From contig NZ_JAMQOT010000009.1 in NCBI RefSeq assembly GCF_029502005.1, forward strand, positions 59,756 to 123,755: a DNA stretch of 64,000 nucleotides, written 5' to 3'. The DNA is from Natrinema salsiterrestre. GTDB taxonomy: Archaea; Halobacteriota; Halobacteria; Halobacteriales; Natrialbaceae. Below are positions 53,349-62,425 of this stretch, piece after piece (positions within the stretch are counted from its first letter, which is position 1; each line of letters starts with the position of its first letter). A program made the position numbers and the translations under genes. The notes beneath the pieces were generated by a model. The model saw only the letters and a list, made by a program, of their open reading frames with translations. It was not told the origin of the DNA and searched no databases.

Positions 53349-54535
53349 TGTGCTGCCTCCATGATCGTGGTGATCACGCAATTGCCAAAGCCGCCGACGT
53401 TACAGCACAACCCCACGTCCGCGTCGACCTGTCGCGGGCCGGCCTCGCCGACGAGCTGTTCGTAAATCTCGACTCCCTGGGCGACCCCGCTGGCCCCCAA
53501 CGGGTGCCCCTTCGACTTGAGCCCGCCCGAGGTGTTGATCGGTAGCTCGCCGTCACGTTCCGTATAGCCGTCCTCAACCAGCTTCCAGGCCTCCCCCTGT
53601 TCTGCGATTCCCAGCCCTTCCATCTGGAGAAACTCAAGAATCGTGAACATGTCGTGGAGTTCGGCGACGTCGATATCGTCGGGACCGTAGCCGCTCATCT
53701 CGTAGGCCCCCTTTCCGCTCTCGACGACGCCCTGCATGACCGTCGGATCGTCGCGCTCGTGGACGACGTGGGTGTCCGTCGCCCCGTCGACGCCCGCAAT
53801 CACTGCGTATTCATCGGTATACTCTCGGGCGACCGACTCGGGACAGAACAGCAGTGCGGCCGAACCGTCGGTGACTGGACAAAAGTCGTACAGCCGTAGC
53901 GGGTCGGCGATGATCGGCGACTCCAGTACCGTCTCGAGATCGACCTCTTTTTGAAATTGGGCGTTGGGATTGTCGACGCCGTTCTTATGATTCTTGACCG
54001 CGACCTTCGCGAGGCTCTCGCGGGGGACATCGAATTGCTCGAGATAATGGCGCGCCGTGAGACCCGCAAACGACGGGAGGGTGACTCCGTGTTTGTACTC
54101 GACAGGGTGGCCGATCGAGGCGATAATATCGGTCGATTCGCCGGTCGTCTTGTGGGTCATCTTTTCGCCGCCGACTAGCAGCGTCATGTCGCTGGCCCCG
54201 CTTGTAATCGATTGCCACGCGGCGTAGATCCCCGCTCCGCCACTGGAACTGGTCTGGTCGACGCGCTGGGTGTACGCCGGCATCGCCCCGAGGTCGTGAA
54301 CGAGCGCGTTCATGACGCCGGTCATTCCTTCGAATTCGCCGCTCGTCATGTTCGAGACGTACAGATGGTCAACAGCCGTTGCGTTAACACCCGCATCCTC
54401 AAGGCATTCGATTCCGGCCTCGGCGAGGAGATCCATGATCCATTCCCCGTCGCGTTGTCCGAACTCAGTCATCGAGGCCCCAACGATCGCGACACGATCC
54501 CTCTGCTCGTCCGTGGAGCGCTGGCGTCCCGTCAT
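53345..54535 (-). CDS. Thiolase-superfamily protein lacking the nucleophilic cysteine
   Basis: The 396-residue protein is of the SCP2-thiolase/archaeal acetyl-CoA acetyltransferase type. C-terminal signatures are intact: SKGHPLGASGVAQ (catalytic His) and GLCCNVGGFGNC (second cysteine region). The N-terminal nucleophile motif, normally C-A-S-G, reads QTSSSGGAG, so the acyl-accepting cysteine is replaced by serine. Such proteins may act as non-decarboxylating partners or retro-aldol lyases rather than as true thiolases. I start at ATG 54535; TTG 54541 precedes it. A winged-helix gene lies 30 nt upstream and the DUF35 gene overlaps downstream, so the three look like an operon. Confidence 0.82.
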   Translation of the reverse strand: MTGRQRSTDEQRDRVAIVGASMTEFGQRDGEWIMDLLAEAGIECLEDAGVNATAVDHLYVSNMTSGEFEGMTGVMNALVHDLGAMPAYTQRVDQTSSSGGAGIYAAWQSITSGASDMTLLVGGEKMTHKTTGESTDIIASIGHPVEYKHGVTLPSFAGLTARHYLEQFDVPRESLAKVAVKNHKNGVDNPNAQFQKEVDLETVLESPIIADPLRLYDFCPVTDGSAALLFCPESVAREYTDEYAVIAGVDGATDTHVVHERDDPTVMQGVVESGKGAYEMSGYGPDDIDVAELHDMFTILEFLQMEGLGIAEQGEAWKLVEDGYTERDGELPINTSGGLKSKGHPLGASGVAQGVEIYEQLVGEAGPRQVDADVGLCCNVGGFGNCVITTIMEAAQ

Positions 54536-54565
54536 TCGCAATCACCCTCCAGTCCTATCAGTGGG

Positions 54566-54805
54566 TTACTGGATAGCATAGCTACCCTCCGTACGCCGGA
54601 CGAGATCCTTCGCAACGAGCGACGTGAGTATGGGCAGAAGCGTAAGTTTGGACAGCTTCAACAGTTGTTGAAGTTCAGTCGCTGTTGCCTCTGTTTTCGC
54701 GAGAAGGGCCAAATATACGAGCTTGACCTGCGGTGATCCGAGATCGTCAGGCAAGACAATCTCCCGTTCTGGTGTCGTCATTTTTTGATTACCTGTAAAC
54801 GTCAT
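54566..54805 (-). CDS. Small winged-helix regulator upstream of the thiolase-like gene
   Basis: The protein of about 79 residues has a single wHTH: QVKLVYLALLAKTEATATEL, then LKLSKLTLLPILTSLVAKD and LVRRTEGSYAIQ, resembling the N-terminal domain of TrmB/MarR-type regulators. Several in-frame ATGs (54814, 54811, 54805, 54781) exist; the strong TATA at 54831-54840 favours 54805-54814. It is the first gene of the thiolase/DUF35 set and probably senses or autoregulates that operon. There is no effector domain. Confidence 0.65.
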   Translation of the reverse strand: MTFTGNQKMTTPEREIVLPDDLGSPQVKLVYLALLAKTEATATELQQLLKLSKLTLLPILTSLVAKDLVRRTEGSYAIQ

Positions 54806-54830
54806 ATCCATCATAGGTGCCAACGACACG

Positions 54831-54840
54831 ATATATAAAA
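54831..54840 (-). promoter_or_regulatory. TATA element of the wHTH-thiolase-DUF35 operon
   Basis: The plus strand reads atatataaaa, the strongest TATA-like element in the region, centred 30 nt before ATG 54805. No other promoter-like element is obvious before the thiolase gene, so the three genes are probably co-transcribed. Confidence 0.6.
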
Positions 54841-55145
54841 GTGAGCTGATTTATGCTCACAAATACCGCGAGACTCGATACCAAGGATCGTAGTTGTCGA
54901 TAGCGGGTCGAGATACTGGGGGAGCGACGTTACTTCTCGGCAGTTCTGATAGCGGATACTCAGCCGCAGATACCTTCGTCTTTCTGGCGAGCCGGTTACG
55001 GAAACTGGGTCCGTCGGAAATCACCTCGAAAACCACGTTTGCCGATACGTACTTCTCAACGTCAGTTAACCATCGAGTAAAAGTCGCTGTCACCACTATC
55101 CGGACGAGTTCAATTTAATAATTATGTATTCGGATTGATGGGTCC
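54841..55145. other. Gap between divergent regulator promoters
   Basis: A plus-strand frame at 54894-55118 has no recognisable domain and no promoter-like element at the right distance. I see only upstream regulatory sequence of the two divergent transcription units. Confidence 0.35.
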
Positions 55146-55154
55146 TATTTATTA
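55146..55154 (+). promoter_or_regulatory. TATA element of the regulator gene at 55178
   Basis: The sequence tatttatta is centred 28 nt before ATG 55178, consistent with a leaderless transcript. Confidence 0.55.
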
Positions 55155-55177
55155 CTTCCCAGCGATATTCTCCGGTA

Positions 55178-56023
55178 ATGGACTCGCAGGAAGATGAAAT
55201 AATTCGGCTGCTCGCGGATACCACTAACCGAGCGGTATTGACCGCTCTCAATGACGCCGCTCGAGAAATGACCGTGACCGAACTCGCCGAACGACTCGTT
55301 TCGGGGGATACGATCCTCCGTTCGTCGAACTACGAGTCCGAACTCGAACAGACGGTCATCTCGCTGCACCACGACCATCTTCCCCGACTCGACGAGGCAG
55401 GGCTGATCGAGTACGACACCGATAATAACGTCGTCAGCTACGGAAACTACTCGTCAGTCGATGCAGAGTGGATGGATCTCGAAATTCTCGACGAGTTGCT
55501 TTCGCGGTTTAGAACGGAAAGGAGAGTGGATGAGAGTGCCGTCGGATTGCTCGAGGGCCGCGATGACGTGTACGAACATTGTCGGGAATTGGCCGATGGG
55601 GCCGAGAACGAACTCTTTCTGATTTATGCCTCCGATGACTTACTCGACGAAGATTGTCTCCCACATGCAAAGAGCGCCATTGAACGGGATGTAGAGTTAT
55701 ACGCTGGGACGAAAAGCCGGGACGCCCGAGAATTCTTCCGAGAATATCTTCCAGATGCTACGATCTGGGACCCACAGATGGACTGGATGTACGATCAGTC
55801 GAGCTGTCCCAGAATCAGTCGGTTAATAGTTGTTGATCGTAAGAAGGTTGTGATCGGTCTCTGGGACGAAGATGATGACGGGACCAGGACGGAAATCGCA
55901 TTGGTCGGACAAGGAGACACCAATCCCCTGGTGGTCCTCGTTCGAGAACTGCTCGGTCCGCGGCTGGATCATCTCGACTATCAAAGTGACGATTTCTTAG
56001 GGAACCTCCCGTTCAATACCTAA
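55178..56023 (+). CDS. Winged-helix transcriptional regulator with a C-terminal sensor domain
   Basis: The 281-residue protein begins with a haloarchaeal wHTH (about 1-90: IIRLLADTTNRAVLTALND, LPRLDEAGLIEYDTDNN, VSYGNY), the DUF7344/DUF7342-like pattern. The C-terminal half (about 130-270) has a TrmB-/phospholipase-D-like sensor layout with ENELFLIYASDD, RDVELYAGTKSRDAREFF and RLIVVDRKKVVIGLW. It stands as a single gene between the thiolase operon and small regulatory genes; its target and ligand are unknown. Confidence 0.7.
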   Translation: MDSQEDEIIRLLADTTNRAVLTALNDAAREMTVTELAERLVSGDTILRSSNYESELEQTVISLHHDHLPRLDEAGLIEYDTDNNVVSYGNYSSVDAEWMDLEILDELLSRFRTERRVDESAVGLLEGRDDVYEHCRELADGAENELFLIYASDDLLDEDCLPHAKSAIERDVELYAGTKSRDAREFFREYLPDATIWDPQMDWMYDQSSCPRISRLIVVDRKKVVIGLWDEDDDGTRTEIALVGQGDTNPLVVLVRELLGPRLDHLDYQSDDFLGNLPFNT

Positions 56024-56122
56024 TTGCAAGGCGTCTGGCCAAAACAGGTTCTGTAGTTGCTCGAGTTGCACTCGGCGTGATAGTGCATCGTTATCTGGCT
56101 TAGAGCGGCTCCGGGCCAGCGA

Positions 56123-56284
56123 TTATTCAACTTGCCAAATTTGAATCTCCCAATTATGATCAACCGGCGCTTCGATCCTAAAACTGCCTTCTACTTCGAT
56201 ATCGTTCGTTTCTGCTTCTTTTAGAACCTCTCGGAGGGCAGAACGAAATGATTCAGCGTCGTCAATCGAATTGTCGTTCACCAT
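56123..56284 (-). CDS. Small acidic protein of 53 residues downstream of the HalOD1 gene
   Basis: An open frame runs from ATG 56284 to TAA 56123: an N-terminal helix (DDAESFRSALREVLKEAE) and then alternating strands ending in VDHNWEIQIWQVE. The codon choice and the acidic composition fit a real haloarchaeal gene. An AT-rich ttttaata at about 56301-56308 stands 20-25 nt upstream. It follows the HalOD1 gene after 29 nt in the same direction. No known function. Confidence 0.5.
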   Translation of the reverse strand: MVNDNSIDDAESFRSALREVLKEAETNDIEVEGSFRIEAPVDHNWEIQIWQVE

Positions 56285-56313
56285 AAGACGACACCCGTAT
56301 TAAAATTGATTTC

Positions 56314-56592
56314 CTAGTCTTCGTCCTGACTGTAGACGTGAACGTAGTCGGTTGTCACCGTCACACGATACGTCATATAGGCGAACTCCAGGTAGATATC
56401 GTCCTGGTCCTCGGCGATACTCGAGGGAGAACCGAAAACGGAATCCAACGCGTCGGGGTCGATATATTCGTAGAGAGGATCCAACTCGATCGGATCGCAG
56501 CCGATTACCTCCGAAACAGCGTTTATCACCGTTTGGCTCATCAGCTCGTCCTCACTGGATGTGTACTTGACGTGGGAAGCTGTGCTTGACAT
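56314..56592 (-). CDS. HalOD1 output-domain protein
   Basis: The 92-residue single-domain protein has the HalOD1 pattern VINAVSEVIGCDPIELDPLY followed by EYIDPDALDSVFGS. HalOD1 domains are haloarchaeal output modules found alone or in two-component proteins and are thought to act in regulation. The tiny gene downstream may be co-transcribed with it. Confidence 0.85.
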   Translation of the reverse strand: MSSTASHVKYTSSEDELMSQTVINAVSEVIGCDPIELDPLYEYIDPDALDSVFGSPSSIAEDQDDIYLEFAYMTYRVTVTTDYVHVYSQDED

Positions 56593-56670
56593 CTACTCAG
56601 TACTGGGGGCTACATCATTGTGAGTCTCTGCAGTCAACATCTGCGGTTTTAAGTGGCCTCCCCTCTACGA

Positions 56671-56812
56671 CTATCGACGATCGAGACCTTCGGACTCTGC
56701 ACGACGCATCCCGTCGACGAGGATATCTAATCCTCGCCGTATCCGCCGGCCGAGTGCAAACGAGGAGACTCCGTAGTCCTCGGCTGATTCTTCGAGTGTG
56801 ACACAGCGGGGT
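56671..56812 (-). pseudogene. Remnant of a Bat-type helix-turn-helix regulator
   Basis: On the minus strand a frame ending at 56671 encodes HEPRCVTLEESAEDYGVSS, FALGRRIRRGLDILVDGM and a stop after SEGLDRR. This resembles the C-terminal HTH_10 of bacterio-opsin-activator-like regulators (PRxVTLEExAxxYGVS). No start or sensor domain precedes it, so it looks like a relic. The rest of the 56593-57051 gap shows nothing recognisable. Confidence 0.45.
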
Positions 56813-57051
56813 TCGTGAGAGCACCTTGTTCGTGCACTCGACGAGAACGCCTCGCTGAGCGGCGATTACTCCGAATTTCTCGGTGAGTTATCGAGTGCTT
56901 CCCATAGAGACGGTGAACGCCTACTCGATCGAGGAGCTGAGCGCATCGCTCACTAACCGAAGACGTGGACTTCGCCTCCGCCTCAGTGCGTCGAGTTAGC
57001 AACCGTTCGAAAGCAAGCGCCGGTTTATCGGGAACCATTCTTTTAAAAGAC

Positions 57052-57549
57052 TCAGTTGCTTCCTTCGTAACGAACGGATGCCCATACTTCCGTTTCGTGT
57101 TCTGAATCGGAGAGCAGGCGGACTTCGTCGACGAGACTCGTGCGGACGCACTCTTCCCACGCGCCCATCACAGTTGTATGGTACTCCTCGACGATTTCCT
57201 CGTCGACGTCCTCACCGTGATCGTTTCGAGCGACGGATCGCGATTCCTCCCACGTCGGAATCGGAATGCGAGTTCGGTCTGGATCGTAGTCGCCACGTAC
57301 ATTAACGAAGGCTTCGGGACCGAGGAGAATCTGTGTAGGCTCATCGCCCGGCGGATAGTCCGTCCGATCTGCCAAGGCGTGGGGCGTGGCCTCCATCTCA
57401 CTCTCGAACGGAACTGAAATACGGAGGACGTGGCTCCGTTCTTCGGTCTCATCGCGCCGATTTCGTTTGAACGTCTCAATGATATGTTTGGGATCGATAA
57501 CGACGGCTTCGATCTCGTCCGCCGTCGTTCGAGATTCGAGGGTAGTCAT
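57052..57549 (-). CDS. Conserved-looking hypothetical haloarchaeal protein
   Basis: The protein has 165 residues and starts MTTLESRTTADEIEAVVIDP. It is acidic with a compact alpha/beta pattern (SHVLRISVPFESEMEATPHA, QILLGPEAFV, EYHTTVMGAWEECVR and a final strand VWASVRYEGSN). The start at 57549 is preferred because of a tataa-containing element at 57576-57585. I do not recognise the family with confidence; it recalls haloarchaeal proteins of DUF8009 type. It is divergent from the MBL-fold gene and shares its promoter region. Confidence 0.65.
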   Translation of the reverse strand: MTTLESRTTADEIEAVVIDPKHIIETFKRNRRDETEERSHVLRISVPFESEMEATPHALADRTDYPPGDEPTQILLGPEAFVNVRGDYDPDRTRIPIPTWEESRSVARNDHGEDVDEEIVEEYHTTVMGAWEECVRTSLVDEVRLLSDSEHETEVWASVRYEGSN

Positions 57550-57734
57550 CTCGGTCGAATCTGTGTTTTCCAACAGTTTATAATCACTGCAGGGTTGCTC
57601 GTACGGTCCTCGTCTCACGGTAGTACCACCGCTGACGTCCCGATCGGGATATCGTTAACTAGAGACGGTATTCGAAGTCTCAACTGAGGAGATGGGGGTG
57701 GATATTATAAACAGGCACTACGAATACTACGATC

Positions 57735-58715
57735 ATGGATCGAATGAAGCGCTCTCCAATTCCGACTCCATTCGGGGTCGGCCGAGTAAACTGTTATCTC
57801 TTTCCCGAGAGCGAGCTTACCGTCATGGATCCCGGACCAGCGACCGAAGAGGCCTCCGAGGAACTGGAGCAATCTCTCGCTCGCTTCGGGCGCAGCATCG
57901 ATGAGATAGATCGAGTACTGATCACCCATCCGCACATGGATCACTTCGGACTTGCGGGTCGGATCGTCGAAGAATCGAGCGCACGCGTCTTCGCTCATAC
58001 GGATGCCGTCGAGCGCCTGTCGGACCCCATCGGATACTTCGAGACGGAGCAAGCGTATTTCCGACCGTTCCTGCTATCGATGGGGATGCCCGCGGACACG
58101 GTTGACACGGTTCTCGAGCTCCCGGAACCGTACACTACCTATCAAGATCCGGTCGCGGTAACCGACGAATTAGCCGCTGGTGACGTCATCGATGTCGGTC
58201 TCGATTTAGAGTGTGTATCTACCCCCGGCCACGTCCCCGGCTCGCACTGTTTCCTCGCGGCGTCAGAAGACGTCATGTTTACCGGCGACCATGTTCTCTC
58301 TGACATCACCCCGAATCCACTGCTCACGCTCGTCCCCGGCTCCGACGATGAGCGAACGCGCAGCTTGCCGACGTATCTCGAGTCGCTTCGAAAAGTACTC
58401 GAACTCGAAGGGGCGGCAACCGAGGAGACAGTCGGACACGGCGGTCACGGCGACCCCATCCAAAACCTTCGCGGCCGAGTGCAGGAGACGATCACCCACC
58501 ACCAAGACCGGAAAGAGCGGATTGCTAATCTCGTCGCCGAGCACGAGCCGACGACGGCGTATCGGATCATGAAGGAGATGTTCCCGAGCCTCCCAGCAAC
58601 TGAAATGTTTCCCGGTATGTCGGAGGTGATCGGTCATCTCGACTTGCTAGAGGACGAGAATCGAGTTGTAATTGACGAAACGGACGGGGTGAAACTATAT
58701 CGACTTTCTGAATAG
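57735..58715 (+). CDS. Metallo-beta-lactamase-fold hydrolase
   Basis: The 326-residue protein has an N-terminal MBL domain with VNCYLFPESELTVMDPGPA, the zinc motif LITHPHMDHFGLA (HxHxDH), STPGHVPGSHCF and MFTGDHVLSD (Asp/His ligands). The C-terminal domain with VGHGGHGDP and a helical tail is of the RNase Z/LACTB2-like hydrolase type, with a small winged-helix-like end (DLLEDENRVVIDE). Gene position gives no clue; thioester or lactone hydrolysis are common functions. The element gatattataaac (57701-57712) lies about 29 nt upstream. Confidence 0.85.
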   Translation: MDRMKRSPIPTPFGVGRVNCYLFPESELTVMDPGPATEEASEELEQSLARFGRSIDEIDRVLITHPHMDHFGLAGRIVEESSARVFAHTDAVERLSDPIGYFETEQAYFRPFLLSMGMPADTVDTVLELPEPYTTYQDPVAVTDELAAGDVIDVGLDLECVSTPGHVPGSHCFLAASEDVMFTGDHVLSDITPNPLLTLVPGSDDERTRSLPTYLESLRKVLELEGAATEETVGHGGHGDPIQNLRGRVQETITHHQDRKERIANLVAEHEPTTAYRIMKEMFPSLPATEMFPGMSEVIGHLDLLEDENRVVIDETDGVKLYRLSE

Positions 58716-58944
58716 TGGGTAATACGTTGGCCAATTGACTCGACAAGAGGCGTCGGACCGATGTGTGTTCGTGGCGTCTGTTTCGTGCTAGAGTGGACGA
58801 ATAAACTCTAGAGAGAGGTCGATACGGTGTACTCGAGCTGGCCGCACGAGTTCGTCGTCTGACCGCTCGCCTCCATCGATTGGGACACCGTGTGAGAACG
58901 ATTTACGTTACATCTTAGTTTCAGTGAACGCGGTGCTTCGAGGC

Positions 58945-59955
58945 TCATCCGTGGCTACTGCACAGCTCATCCAGCTTATCGGCGGCAGCCCCCGAATCAA
59001 TCGCCTCTCGTGCGCGGTCGACACCCTCCGCTAACGTTTCCGCAAGGCCGGCGACGTACACTGTTGCACCCGCGTTCGCAAGGATGATGTCACGCTTTGA
59101 ACCTGTAACCGAACCGGTGATGATCCCGCGGAGATCAGCGGCGTTCTCTTCGGGCGTGCCGCCTGCGACCGACTCGATACGACGGGTTTCCAACCCGAGT
59201 TCACCAGGACGAATCGTGTACTCCTCAACGGTGGAATCAGTGACTTCGGCGACGGTGGTCGGCCCGTGAATCGCGATTTCGTCGAGGCCGGATCCGTGTA
59301 CGACGAGTGCGCGGTCTACATGTAATTGGGCCAGCGATTTGGCGATGATCGGGACCAATTCTGGATCGTAAACGCCGAGTACCTGCGCATCTGCGCCGGC
59401 GGGATTGGTCAGTGGTCCGAGCACGTTGAACACGGTCCGAACCCCGAGTTCCTTGCGAGGATCAATGACGGTTTCCATTGCTGGATTGAAAACCGGCGCG
59501 AGCATAAACCCGATTCCGTCGCGTTCGATCGCGGCCTCGACCTCCTGTGGTTCCGCTCCGATATCGACGCCGACCGCATCGAGTACGTCGGCGCTTCCCG
59601 ACGAAGAGGAGACCGAATAGTTACCGTGTTTGGCGACTGCCACACCGGCTCCCGCTGCGACGATCGCGCTGATCGTCGAGACGTTGATCGTATCGTGGTC
59701 GTCACCACCGGTGCCGCAGGTGTCGACTAACGGTGACCGGTCTGGATTGATCGTCCGCATCGTTTCTCGGACTCCCCGCACGAAACCGGTGATCTCGGCT
59801 TCTGTCTCTCCCTTCGTCCGAAGCGCGGCTAGCAGCGCACCGATTTGGGCCTGCGTAGCATCTTCGAGGATCAGTCGGGCTGCGTTGTGCGACTCTTCGG
59901 TGCGGAGGTCGCCGCTGTTACTCACGTACTCTATGTAGTGCTCAATCCCTACCAT
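58945..59955 (-). CDS. trpD: Anthranilate phosphoribosyltransferase
   Basis: The 336-residue enzyme transfers the phosphoribosyl group to anthranilate in tryptophan biosynthesis. It has the PRPP loop DTCGTGGDDHDTINVST, AKHGNYSVSSSSGSADVL, the anthranilate-site region NPAMETVIDPRKELGVRT, FNVLGPLTNPAG and the metal pair in SGLDEIAIHGPT. All expected functional residues are present. No other trp genes are nearby, so it is an isolated copy; a paralogue elsewhere or relocation from a trp operon are both possible. Confidence 0.92.
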   Translation of the reverse strand: MVGIEHYIEYVSNSGDLRTEESHNAARLILEDATQAQIGALLAALRTKGETEAEITGFVRGVRETMRTINPDRSPLVDTCGTGGDDHDTINVSTISAIVAAGAGVAVAKHGNYSVSSSSGSADVLDAVGVDIGAEPQEVEAAIERDGIGFMLAPVFNPAMETVIDPRKELGVRTVFNVLGPLTNPAGADAQVLGVYDPELVPIIAKSLAQLHVDRALVVHGSGLDEIAIHGPTTVAEVTDSTVEEYTIRPGELGLETRRIESVAGGTPEENAADLRGIITGSVTGSKRDIILANAGATVYVAGLAETLAEGVDRAREAIDSGAAADKLDELCSSHG

Positions 59956-60740
59956 TGATGTTCACTATAGTTCTTCTATGAACTATTCTGCACATCAATG
60001 TAGCGATATCGGCTCTCGATCCGGTGAATTGCCAAAGGAAATACCGCTACCAGTATTTGCTGGAGGATGCGATAAACAATAACGGGACTATTTCGGATTC
60101 TAATCGACTATCGTGAGTTCCATCGAGAGCGGATAGCACCGGTCTGACCGCTACATTCCCAACGAAATATTCTCTCTCACTATTCGGCATTTTGGTATGT
60201 CAGGTGTATCTGACCAATCCACGGGAAGCCTTGAGGCTCAATCCCAGAGTAGTTCACTGGTCTCATACAATTTGAGGGAGGACGTGTCGCATTCCGGTGT
60301 TTCAGTGGGAGCGCCCGATGAAGGGCGCCGCAGTCGGTACTGGGACAGAGGCAGGAGTTCAGGGTTAGTAGTGGTTGATAGGTTGACGGTTGAGCTACGA
60401 CTAGTTGATACCCCTGCCGAATGAGCGTAGCTATCGAAGGTACAATAACTCTTTCATCTCGTATCAGTCATTCCGATCACGCAATATGTGACATATCAAA
60501 ATCCGCCTTAGATCCTCAGTACCGCTTGAAGCCCGAATAAGGCGCTTTCTTTTCGCTTGCGTACTTCTATCGACAAATACTGGGACTACGTTTCACCGCA
60601 CAGATGTACTGGCTCACGTCATAACCTCGGTTTGAAGTTCGCGTTGGGTGCTCACGGACACATTATACTCACACAGTACCTGAAGATCGAGTGGGGAACT
60701 GTGATTCAACATCTCATTGGCTCGATAACCGGTTTTCAGG
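59956..60740. other. Intergenic region of 0.8 kb without a supported gene
   Basis: A 75-codon frame at 60197-60424 has no recognisable domain. Base composition is more AT-rich than the flanking genes. The stretch 60480-60740 shows no frame with haloarchaeal codon use. It may hold decayed mobile DNA, but I cannot identify any. Confidence 0.4.
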
Positions 60741-62252
60741 TCACTCGACGCACTGTTCGAAGGAGTGACCAGCCTGTAGCACGGTTGCATCTTCGAAGTG
60801 CTGACCGACGAACATCACGCCAACTGGAAGTCCGTCGCTCGTCCCGGCTGGAACTGAAATAGCGGGATGGCCCGTCACGTCGAACGGAGACGTGTTGGGA
60901 AGCATGTTCACTGCACGCTCGATGATCTGCAGATTAGACGGGTTCTCGATCCGCTCGTGGGGCGTTTGCGGGGTCGTTGGCATTGCCAGTACATCGACAT
61001 CTCCGAGCGCTTCATCGTACGCAGCGGCGAGATCGCGCGACAGGTTCTGCGCCTTAGCGTAGTAGTGACTGTGATATTCCTCGGCGAGGTACTCACCGAA
61101 CGTCGCGACGAGTTTGACCGTTGGGGGATACTCGTTGGCGTTCTTTCGGCGGGCCTCTGCAAACGCTTCCATCAGGTCGGTATCGTAATACCCGTTGCCG
61201 AAATGGCCGATGCCTTCGCCAGCGATGGTCGCGGTTGTTCCCTCGTTGGCAATTCCGTTCCAAATCGGCGGTCCATCGAGGTGCATTGGGATCGATACAT
61301 CCGTGACTTCCGCCCCCGACTCAGCGAAGGCGTCGAGTGCGTCCCGAACCGTATTATCGACGTCCGGTTCGCTCTCCTCGTGGCCGAACCCTTGCTCCAA
61401 AACGCCGATCGTGAGATCGTCGGGAGTCGGATCGTTGTCGGTCATGTCGGTGTACGACTGGGTTCTGACCGCACCCTGCCGTGGGTCCAGCGGATCTTTG
61501 CCAGCGACCGCTTCGAGGACGCGGGCACAGTCGGCGACACTCCGCGCGAGCGGGCCAGTGTGGTCAAACGAACGTCCCAGGCCGAGAATACCCGTGTACG
61601 GAACTAACCCGTGCGTTGGTTTGTGACCGACACAGCCGCACCACGCGGCTGGAATACGTATCGAACCGGCCTGATCGCCACCGATCGCGACGTCGACATC
61701 TTCGGTTACGACAGCCGCAGCCGATCCGCTCGACGAGCCTCCTGCTAAGTGGTCAGTGTCGTGCGGGTTTTTAACTGGACCGAACGCAGACATCTCCCCG
61801 CTGCCGGAAAACGCGAGGTTTTCCATGTTGAGCTTCCCTGTAATCGATGCTCCAGCGTCGAGTAGCCGCGTGACGATGGTCGCGTCGATCGACGGAACGT
61901 ATTCCGGAACGACATCGGATCCGAACGTCATCTCGATGTTAGCCAGGGAGATGTTGTCCTTCAGGCCGACGTCGTATCCAGCGAGCAGTCCCGAGTCGGC
62001 CCCTGATACATCACAGGTTCGAATAAATGCATTGAGTGGGTCGTCGTCGGTCGATGGTTCGTCACCCGCGTGCCGGTTCGGATACTTGACTTGCGGCTTC
62101 GACGGTGACAGTTCTTCTAGGCGCTCGTACGCACCGAGTAGCTCCGAGATAACTGCCATCATCTCTTCAATTTCCTCCTCGGACAAGTCGATGTGATGAG
62201 CTGCAGCGTACCGTTTGATCTCATCGGTGGTTGGTGGCCGTGGATCGGTCAT
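60741..62252 (-). CDS. Amidase (amidase-signature family)
   Basis: The 503-residue amidase-signature enzyme hydrolyses a carbon-nitrogen amide bond. The Ser-cisSer-Lys triad is visible: Lys in VGLKDNISLA, the glycine/serine-rich HLAGGSSSGSAAAV, and the nucleophile region GGDQAGSIRIPAAWCG. The long helical N-terminus (EEIEEMMAVISELLGAYERLEE) is typical of the nitrile-hydratase-associated amidase branch. ATG 62252 fits that branch; an upstream frame to 62366 lacks family similarity. It stands alone, so its substrate is open; it is not part of a GatABC set. Confidence 0.88.
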   Translation of the reverse strand: MTDPRPPTTDEIKRYAAAHHIDLSEEEIEEMMAVISELLGAYERLEELSPSKPQVKYPNRHAGDEPSTDDDPLNAFIRTCDVSGADSGLLAGYDVGLKDNISLANIEMTFGSDVVPEYVPSIDATIVTRLLDAGASITGKLNMENLAFSGSGEMSAFGPVKNPHDTDHLAGGSSSGSAAAVVTEDVDVAIGGDQAGSIRIPAAWCGCVGHKPTHGLVPYTGILGLGRSFDHTGPLARSVADCARVLEAVAGKDPLDPRQGAVRTQSYTDMTDNDPTPDDLTIGVLEQGFGHEESEPDVDNTVRDALDAFAESGAEVTDVSIPMHLDGPPIWNGIANEGTTATIAGEGIGHFGNGYYDTDLMEAFAEARRKNANEYPPTVKLVATFGEYLAEEYHSHYYAKAQNLSRDLAAAYDEALGDVDVLAMPTTPQTPHERIENPSNLQIIERAVNMLPNTSPFDVTGHPAISVPAGTSDGLPVGVMFVGQHFEDATVLQAGHSFEQCVE

Positions 62253-62425
62253 GCCGTAGTAGTGTAAGTGGTAGCAACCCACATAGAAGTATTGATTATA
62301 ATAGTGTTCAATTCGGAGAGAGTTACTGTCCCCCAGATAATTCAACACTGTCACTTCATTAGTCACTGTGTTTTCATATGACGCTTAGAATTGTCACGTA
62401 AGCGGGCTAGAGAATACTGATTTCG

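Noticed and set aside
60197..60424. A 75-codon plus-strand frame between trpD and the amidase.
   Set aside because: No domain, unusual composition for a haloarchaeal protein and no TATA element at the right distance.
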